Shown here: positions 59,156 through 64,000 of the stretch, piece by piece
Numbering within the stretch: position 1 is the stretch's first letter
Layout of the letters: the number at the start of each line of letters is the position of its first letter
NCBI GenBank assembly: GCA_000307305.1
Contig: DF158882.1
Location: 176,576 to 240,575, forward strand
DNA: 64,000 nt
From: Enterobacteriaceae bacterium B14
GTDB taxonomy: Bacteria > Pseudomonadota > Gammaproteobacteria > Enterobacterales > Enterobacteriaceae
Direction: 5' to 3'
Program-made: the position numbers and the translations under genes
The notes under the pieces: model-generated
Databases searched by the model: none
What the model saw: the letters and a program-made list of their open reading frames with translations, nothing else
Told to the model about the DNA's origin: nothing

Positions 59156-60268
59156 ATGACGAAAAAAATTACGGTTTTAGGCACGCGCGGCATCCCCGAT
59201 GTATTGGGCGGGGTAGAAACTCATTGTCAGAATTTATACCCCGCTATTAAGGCGCTGTTCGATGTGGATATCTGTGTGATCGCGCGCTCACCTTATGTTG
59301 GTTACCAAACATCTGAGTATAAAGGGGTGGAGACTCGTGCGGTATGGGCGCCTAAAAAGCGCTCTTTAGAGGCGATAGTTCACTCGGTGTTAGCTGCGCT
59401 ATCGACGTGGTTTGATAAATCCGACATCGTTCATGTGCATGCTATCGGGCCAGGTTTAGTGGTGCCACTGCTGCGCTTAATGGGTAAGAAAGTCGTCTTT
59501 ACCCATCACGGCCCAGACTATGATCGCCAGAAGTGGGGATACATCGCAAAGCAGACACTGTTACTGGGGGAACGATTTGCAGTGAAGTATGCCAGTGAAG
59601 TGATCGTTATCTCTGATGTGATTAATAATCTGATTAAGCAAAAGTATGGTCGAGAAGATGCCCACCTGATCTATAACGGTGTCAATCTGCCAAAACCGCT
59701 TAGTGAAGATCATATTCAGACGATGCTAGCGCGTTTTTCATTGCAGCCTAAAGGCTATTTAGTCGCGGTAGGACGCTTTGTTGAAGAGAAGGGCCTACAT
59801 GATTTAATTGCTGCTTATCGCCAGTCTGGTATTACCTTGCCTTTGGTGCTAGTGGGGGATGCGGATCACCCTACGGCGTACAGTATTCAGCTGAAGCAGT
59901 TAGCCGCCGATACACCAAATGTGATACTGACCGGCTTTTTAAAGGGGGATGACCTTCAGGCGGTTTTCTCTCAGGCAAAACTTTTCGTGATGCCTTCCTA
60001 TCACGAAGGACTGCCGATTGCGCTGCTCGAAGCGATGTCGTTCTCATTACCTGCCGTGGTCAGCGATATTCCTGCAAACTTAGAAGTGAAGTTGCCTATG
60101 GATGCCTATTTTAAAGTGGGAAATGTGACTGAATTAGCAGAAAAAATTACAAAAGGCATTCAACAAGATTCGGTTGATTACAGCGAGTATCTACAGCGCT
60201 ATGATTGGCAGGATATCGCCAGACAAACGGTGGCGGTTTACCACTCCATTGATAAATCAATAGGCTAA
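59156..60268 (+). CDS. Family 4 glycosyltransferase (second)
   Basis: About 370 residues. The ATG at 59156 (MTKKITVLGTRGIPDVLGG), one base after the previous stop, is preferred; the frame itself runs 16 codons upstream inside the preceding gene. The N-terminus GTRGIPDVLGGVETHC is typical of AmsK/WcaL-like GT4 enzymes, and the donor site includes VAVGRFVEEKGLHDL and MPSYHEGLPIALLEAMSF (EX7E). It would add a further sugar of the repeat unit. Donor unknown. Confidence 0.9.
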   Translation: MTKKITVLGTRGIPDVLGGVETHCQNLYPAIKALFDVDICVIARSPYVGYQTSEYKGVETRAVWAPKKRSLEAIVHSVLAALSTWFDKSDIVHVHAIGPGLVVPLLRLMGKKVVFTHHGPDYDRQKWGYIAKQTLLLGERFAVKYASEVIVISDVINNLIKQKYGREDAHLIYNGVNLPKPLSEDHIQTMLARFSLQPKGYLVAVGRFVEEKGLHDLIAAYRQSGITLPLVLVGDADHPTAYSIQLKQLAADTPNVILTGFLKGDDLQAVFSQAKLFVMPSYHEGLPIALLEAMSFSLPAVVSDIPANLEVKLPMDAYFKVGNVTELAEKITKGIQQDSVDYSEYLQRYDWQDIARQTVAVYHSIDKSIG

Positions 60269-60270
60269 CA

Positions 60271-60675
60271 TTGACTGATACCAACAAACCCCCGTTTATC
60301 ATCGAGCGTTTTTACGAGGCGTTAGATGAGGAAACGAATGCGGATTTAACGCCAGAGCAAAAGCAGGCTGTCGAGCAGGCCATTATCTCGATCACCTTTT
60401 CCTCAAGACACCGTGTTGATGTACGAGAAAGTTTCTCTTTCTTTGGCAAGCGGTTTTATCTGGTTTTTTTAATGGGGAGAGATTTGCGTCGGCATAAACG
60501 CAAAGAATCTACCTTGTTACGCATTATGGTGACACTGTTGGTGCTCTTCGCTCTTCTGTTTTGCATCGTCTCGGTGTTGCTAGCGCTGTATATGATTAAG
60601 TCAGCGCTGGGGATTGATGTGTTTCAATATTTTCACGTAGGGATCTGGGATTGGTGGCTTGGCTTAAAAAAATAG
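60271..60675 (+). CDS. Small membrane protein of unknown function in the exopolysaccharide operon
   Basis: 134 residues from a TTG start 2 bp after the previous stop; no in-frame ATG occurs near the beginning, so the start is uncertain. The N-terminal half is charged and cytoplasmic-looking (IIERFYEALDEETNADLTPEQ, given in part as RFYEALDEETNADLTPEQ). One strong transmembrane helix follows (LLRIMVTLLVLFALLFCIV), with a tryptophan-rich end (GIWDWWLGLKK). No family is recognised. It could be a regulator or assembly factor of the export complex. Confidence 0.6.
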   Translation: MTDTNKPPFIIERFYEALDEETNADLTPEQKQAVEQAIISITFSSRHRVDVRESFSFFGKRFYLVFLMGRDLRRHKRKESTLLRIMVTLLVLFALLFCIVSVLLALYMIKSALGIDVFQYFHVGIWDWWLGLKK

Positions 60676-60708
60676 CGCCCTGATGACAGATACACGAGAG
60701 TATTTTCT

Positions 60709-62115
60709 ATGAATTTTAAGTCTGTTACTGCACTTATGTGCTTACTATTACCGTTGTCGAGTGTGTCTGTCTCCTCAGCAGAACCGATGACCACAGTTAC
60801 CCCCAAGCCGCTAACTGGCCCACTGACTAACCCTGGTAATGGCGTGGCAAGTTTCCACAATGGTTATGGTGAAACGCCAAGCTTGGAGAATTACCCTGAT
60901 ACTGGCATTGAGTATGACCGTTTTTACTGGAGCGAATTAGAGCCGAAAGAAGGGCAGTACAACTTCCAGTTGGTGGATACGGCATTCCATCATGCTGCAC
61001 AACACAAACCTGCGATGAACGTCGGATTACGTTTTATGACACTGGATGAACCGAGTAGTGGTTCGAAAATCCCTGAGTGGCTGATCCAAAAAGGCATTAA
61101 GGGCGTTTGGACATCAGGCCATAAAACCTTTGTTCCCGCCTTAGATGATCCGTTGTTTATCGAATATAGCCAGCGCCTGCTAAACGCCTTTGGCAAACGC
61201 TACGACGGCAATACCAATCTGGCCTATATCGATATTGGTATGGTGGGGTCATGGGGAGAGTGGCATAACAGTAACTTCCCTACGGCTACACCGTTGCTTG
61301 AACGCTATACGCCGGCCCAACTCGAGAAGTACGTTACAATGCATTTTGCGGCGTTCCCTAAAACTCCAAAAATTATGTTAATCAGTGGTGGGGCAGCATT
61401 AGCCAGCGCGGTAAAACAAGGGGCAGGGTGGCGTGCAGATTGCTGGGGTGACTGGCACAACTTCACCGTGGAATGGAGCCATATGAAAGATGACTATCCA
61501 GAGCGATTACAGGCGGCAAATAATGCCTATCCGGGCTTTAATAACGGATGGAAGAAAGCGCCGATCAGCTTAGAGATATGTGGCCATATGTCTGAATGGC
61601 AGGCGGTTCATCGTTACACCCGTGAGCAAGTACAGGCGACGTTTGATTGGGCATTGGCGCAACATGCCAGCACCATCAACTTGAAGTCTAGTAGGGTACC
61701 GAAAGAGTACCGTGATATTGTAGATAATGCCTTAACCAAGCTAGGCTATCGCTTTCGCCTTGCATCACTAGCTCATGAATCTACCTTGGTGAAGGGGCAG
61801 TCGCTCACACTGAACAGCCAGTGGTTTAACGATGGTGTCGCTCCGATTTATCTACATTACGCGCTTGCGTATCGGGTTGTTAATGCTGGAAACAAGGTTG
61901 TGGCTGAAGGTAAAACCCAAGATGACATTCGCACATGGCTGCCGGGAAAACATGAGGCTAGCTACCATTTAGCGATGCCGGACTCTTTACCAGCAGGGGA
62001 ATACCATATCGAAACTGCGATGCTGGATGGAGAAGGTAAAGCGCGTATTAACTTTGCTAATGAAGGTAAAGGGGCTGATGGTTGGTATCGGGTTTCTGGG
62101 GTGAGGATTAAGTAG
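60709..62115 (+). CDS. Secreted DUF4832-type putative glycoside hydrolase
   Basis: A 468-residue protein with a signal peptide (cleavage about after VSVSSA, residue 24). The catalytic-barrel-like part (about 40-320) has YDRFYWSELEPKEGQYNF, which is typical of clan A glycosidases, and a candidate acid/base glutamate in IDIGMVGSWGEWHN. A second candidate is in PISLEICGHMSEW. A C-terminal beta-sandwich (about 335-468) follows, LTLNSQWFNDGVAPIY, as in DUF4832 proteins. It is the last gene of the exopolysaccharide operon, so it may trim or release the polymer in the periplasm or outside. Activity is inferred from fold motifs only. Confidence 0.75.
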   Translation: MNFKSVTALMCLLLPLSSVSVSSAEPMTTVTPKPLTGPLTNPGNGVASFHNGYGETPSLENYPDTGIEYDRFYWSELEPKEGQYNFQLVDTAFHHAAQHKPAMNVGLRFMTLDEPSSGSKIPEWLIQKGIKGVWTSGHKTFVPALDDPLFIEYSQRLLNAFGKRYDGNTNLAYIDIGMVGSWGEWHNSNFPTATPLLERYTPAQLEKYVTMHFAAFPKTPKIMLISGGAALASAVKQGAGWRADCWGDWHNFTVEWSHMKDDYPERLQAANNAYPGFNNGWKKAPISLEICGHMSEWQAVHRYTREQVQATFDWALAQHASTINLKSSRVPKEYRDIVDNALTKLGYRFRLASLAHESTLVKGQSLTLNSQWFNDGVAPIYLHYALAYRVVNAGNKVVAEGKTQDDIRTWLPGKHEASYHLAMPDSLPAGEYHIETAMLDGEGKARINFANEGKGADGWYRVSGVRIK

Positions 62116-62130
62116 TTTTATAGATGTTAG

Positions 62131-62176
62131 GTGCGAATAGTTTGAGCTGTAGGGTAGTTTTTCATTCGCACTTTTT
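62131..62176 (+). terminator. Rho-independent terminator of the exopolysaccharide operon
   Basis: GTGCGAAT (62131-62138) pairs with ATTCGCAC (62164-62171), followed by TTTTT, 16 bp after the operon stop. A 25-nt loop makes it only moderately strong on its own; a second hairpin follows at once. Confidence 0.6.
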
Positions 62177-62178
62177 GG

Positions 62179-62213
62179 TGATAGACACGCTCAATGTTTG
62201 AGGGTGTCTATCA
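62179..62213. repeat. Long near-perfect hairpin downstream of the exopolysaccharide operon
   Basis: TGATAGACAC (62179-62188) pairs with GTGTCTATCA (62204-62213), and an inner CTCAA/TTGAG stem closes on a TGT loop. It may back up termination or block transcription entering from the other side. It also lies about 70 bp from the IS256 remnant. Confidence 0.7.
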
Positions 62214-62284
62214 TTGATGTTTGGCTAGGTGGTTATTGGGATTGAAAAAGGGAAGGTACTTTTGTAATGACTAAGGAGATCCAA

Positions 62285-62763
62285 GAGACTGTAATTAAAA
62301 TTGTGTAATTGCCAGTTTTTGATATGTTCACTCCAGTAACGGAGACAGGCAAATTATGGACGAAAAGAAACTTAAGGCCCTTGCGGCTGAACTGGCTAAA
62401 GGCCTTAAAACCGAAGCCGACCTCAACGCGTTTTCCCGTATGCTGACAAAGCTGACTGTTGAAACTGCGCTCAATGCAGAACTGACAGAGCACCTTGGTC
62501 ACGAGAAAAATGCACCAAAATCAGGCTCAAATACTCGCAACGGCTATTCTTCCAAAACGCTGCTGTGCGACGACGGCGAAATCGAACTGAACACGCCGCG
62601 TGACCGTGAGAACACCTTTGAGCCCACGCTGGGATATTCCCGTGCCTGTTACGTGAAATTCTTTGATAATGAGCGAGCTCAAGCCTGGCAACAGGGGCTA
62701 AAAGAAGCCTTTGAATATTTTGCAGGTGTACCAAAACATAAAACTGTGGCCAGTTTTTCTTGA
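62285..62763 (+). mobile_element. Chimeric IS remnant: IS256-type 5' end joined to an IS21-type fragment
   Basis: The frame from 62356 starts MDEKKLKALAAELAKGL and runs through LTVETALNAELTEHLGHEK and GEIELNTPRDRENTFEP, the N-terminus of an IS256 (mutator) transposase. After residue ~93 it becomes LGYSRACYVKFFDNERAQ and EAFEYFAGVPKH, which is the integrase-core region of IS21 IstA proteins, then ends. The reading frame is kept across the junction. GAGACTG at 62285 may be the left IS256 terminal repeat. It is non-functional and indicates nested insertion and deletion next to rhs. Confidence 0.7.
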
Positions 62764-62787
62764 CCACTACACTTCCGGCTTATTTGC

Positions 62788-63177
62788 TTAGTCCCATCTT
62801 TCATCAATATAAGGGGTTATACCTTCTATTGTTAAGAACCTCGATTCACATTGCAGATGAAAATCATTATTAACTATATTTATCGATGATTTTTCTTTGC
62901 TTGTTATAACATCTGGACTACATATAAAACCTACTTCATTACCTTTAACTTCAAAAGATAATATATCTCCAAGACTTAAAACCAAGCTGATAGCATTAAA
63001 TTTTTCTTTTTTCCATTTTGCAGGAAAAACACCAGGAATTAACTTACATAAAAAATGCAACTGCAAAGTAGAATGATAATGTAATTTAAAACTTTCCAAC
63101 TGAATAGATTCTAGAGAAAATTCATTATTAAACATGAAATTAATTTTCTCATTCCCCATCGCATTTTCAAACCACAT
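62788..63177 (-). CDS. Probable Rhs immunity protein (Imm50-like)
   Basis: 129 residues starting MWFENAMGNEKI at the ATG 63177, which has AAGGG about 8 nt upstream; a GTG three codons earlier is less likely. It is AT-rich, unlike the rhs core. Segments such as FKLHYHSTLQLHF, GVFPAKWKKEKFNAISLVL and LSFEVKGNEVGFIC fit small beta-rich immunity proteins of the Imm50 type from memory (W..N at the start, P.KW in the middle). It follows the Rhs toxin stop by about 11 bp on the same strand, the usual place for a cognate immunity gene. Neutralising the adjacent toxin is therefore the likely role. The family name is tentative. Confidence 0.65.
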   Translation of the reverse strand: MWFENAMGNEKINFMFNNEFSLESIQLESFKLHYHSTLQLHFLCKLIPGVFPAKWKKEKFNAISLVLSLGDILSFEVKGNEVGFICSPDVITSKEKSSINIVNNDFHLQCESRFLTIEGITPYIDERWD

Positions 63178-63188
63178 ACATTTCACCC

Positions 63189-64000
63189 TTAAAAATTATA
63201 GTGACCATGAGTACCAGGAACACTACCAGCATTTAATACTTCGCCACTTAAACCATCTATTGGCCTTACATTAAAGTGAGGTTCAGCCCCATGTAAAGGT
63301 GTTGCTTTAGCATGACCTAAGCTATGTTCCTGAATATAAACAGCCTTGCCGTCAATATTGGTAAACTCATATTCTCTTGTTCTTACTACTTTTCCATTAT
63401 CATCCAAAATTCTTTTACCATAACCATCCATCAAGTCAGGACGATTTATTGATTTGGGATGTTGATTATTTGGTATGCCAGCATCACGTTTAGCCTGCCT
63501 GAGTGCATCTCTGCGGCTGACACCTTCATAAGTCGTTTTCTTGTTCGGCGAACATTTCGTTAAACCAAGAGGATCGATCCAACTATACGGATTCGGCGCA
63601 TACGCATACAGGTTTATCCCACCCGCCAACCCAATCGGATCCTGCGTCGTAAACCGTCCCACCTCCGCGTCATAATACCTAAACGTGTTGTAGTGTAAAC
63701 CGGTCTCCTCATCTGCATACTGCCCTGCATAGCGTAGGGGTTGTGCAAAGCCGCGATAGCCGCCGGAGCTAAACATCAGGTCCGTTTGGCGTGAGACGTA
63801 GCCCCATTCACCGTATTGCCCCGACCACACCGTTTCACCTGACTCATCCGTCACATCCAACACGGCCCCGTTGAGGTCGGTGTGAAAATAGTACAGCGTG
63901 GCCTCATCTTGTACCGAGAGCTGGTCTAGTCGCGCCAGAGGGCTGTAGGCGTCATTAGGGTCATAGCAGTAGGTTTGGCGGCCTTGTTGGGTGACCGTCT
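63189..64000 (-). CDS. Rhs polymorphic toxin, 3' part (continues beyond the window)
   Basis: The frame is open from the window edge, starting TVTQQGRQTYCYDPND and LYYFHTDLNGAVLDV. It therefore continues past the edge and the short internal GTG at 63863 is not its start. The RHS core end has VWSGQYGEWGYV, RYAGQYADEETGLHYN, RYYDAEVGRFTTQDPIGL and the autocleavage-type boundary YSWIDPLGL. The variable C-terminal toxin (about 118 residues) has YEGVSRRDALRQAKRDAG, QEHSLGHAK, GAEPHFNVRP and HGHYNF. This histidine-rich pattern fits the HNH/endonuclease VII toxin group, so a DNase delivered by type VI or a similar system is likely (inference). The toxin part is more AT-rich than the core. Confidence 0.88.
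   Translation of the reverse strand, partial: TVTQQGRQTYCYDPNDAYSPLARLDQLSVQDEATLYYFHTDLNGAVLDVTDESGETVWSGQYGEWGYVSRQTDLMFSSGGYRGFAQPLRYAGQYADEETGLHYNTFRYYDAEVGRFTTQDPIGLAGGINLYAYAPNPYSWIDPLGLTKCSPNKKTTYEGVSRRDALRQAKRDAGIPNNQHPKSINRPDLMDGYGKRILDDNGKVVRTREYEFTNIDGKAVYIQEHSLGHAKATPLHGAEPHFNVRPIDGLSGEVLNAGSVPGTHGHYNF

Noticed and set aside
63189..63863. A complete 224-residue protein starting at the GTG at 63863
   Set aside because: The same frame is open to the window edge with clear Rhs sequence (LYYFHTDLNGA), so the gene is longer and that GTG is internal.

Overview
The window is a stretch of chromosome from a gamma-proteobacterium of the order Enterobacterales. The conserved block cysZ-cysK-ptsH-ptsI-crr, divergent from zipA-ligA-DUF3820 (9.4-18.1 kb), has the E. 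coli gene order and near-E. coli protein sequences. The presence of an oxidative galactose pathway, an unusual exopolysaccharide locus and the moderate base composition suggest a lineage outside Escherichia/Salmonella (for example Hafniaceae or Budviciaceae). The genus is a guess.

Layout. (1) 0-0.5 kb: AT-rich debris with one short open frame. (2) 0.5-9.2 kb, minus strand: a four-gene operon of YqiJ-like membrane protein, long YqiK-like flotillin, a giant AAA ATPase of the 'DNA repair ATPase' type, and a phospholipase-D-fold protein. (3) 9.4-18.1 kb: the conserved PTS/cysteine/ZipA/DNA ligase core. (4) 18.2-22.2 kb, plus strand: three translationally linked genes for coiled-coil and membrane proteins that I cannot assign confidently. 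They flank the core on the other side from cluster 2 and may belong with it functionally. (5) 22.4-28.3 kb: an RspB-like dehydrogenase with an MHS transporter and a divergent GntR/FadR-type regulator with visible operators, then glutathione-dependent formaldehyde detoxification (hydrolase and dehydrogenase).

(6) 28.5-40.0 kb: an AT-rich accessory island. A decayed IS3-family element lies on the left and a second fragment of the same element, in the same orientation, lies near 39.3 kb. Between them is an eight-gene minus-strand operon: Fe(II)/2-oxoglutarate oxygenase, methyltransferase, ATP-grasp ligase, HExxH protein, methyltransferase, LysA-like decarboxylase, DapC-like aminotransferase and NodU-type carbamoyltransferase. 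It has no NRPS or PKS. It reads as a biosynthetic cluster for a small modified amino acid or dipeptide and is the best candidate here for an undescribed system.

(7) 40.1-48.6 kb: a complete De Ley-Doudoroff galactose locus. It holds an SDR dehydrogenase, lactonase, galactonate dehydratase, KDGal kinase, KDPGal aldolase, sugar transporter, ROK repressor and aldose epimerase, with two 25-bp palindromes in the divergent promoter region. (8) 49.0-62.1 kb, plus strand: an eleven-gene Wzx/Wzy exopolysaccharide operon. It has a short OPX lipoprotein, a dedicated outer-membrane beta-barrel, and a Wzc-like co-polymerase whose P-loop lysine is arginine. (9) 62.2-64.0 kb: a chimeric IS256/IS21 remnant and the 3' end of an Rhs polymorphic toxin gene with its probable immunity gene.
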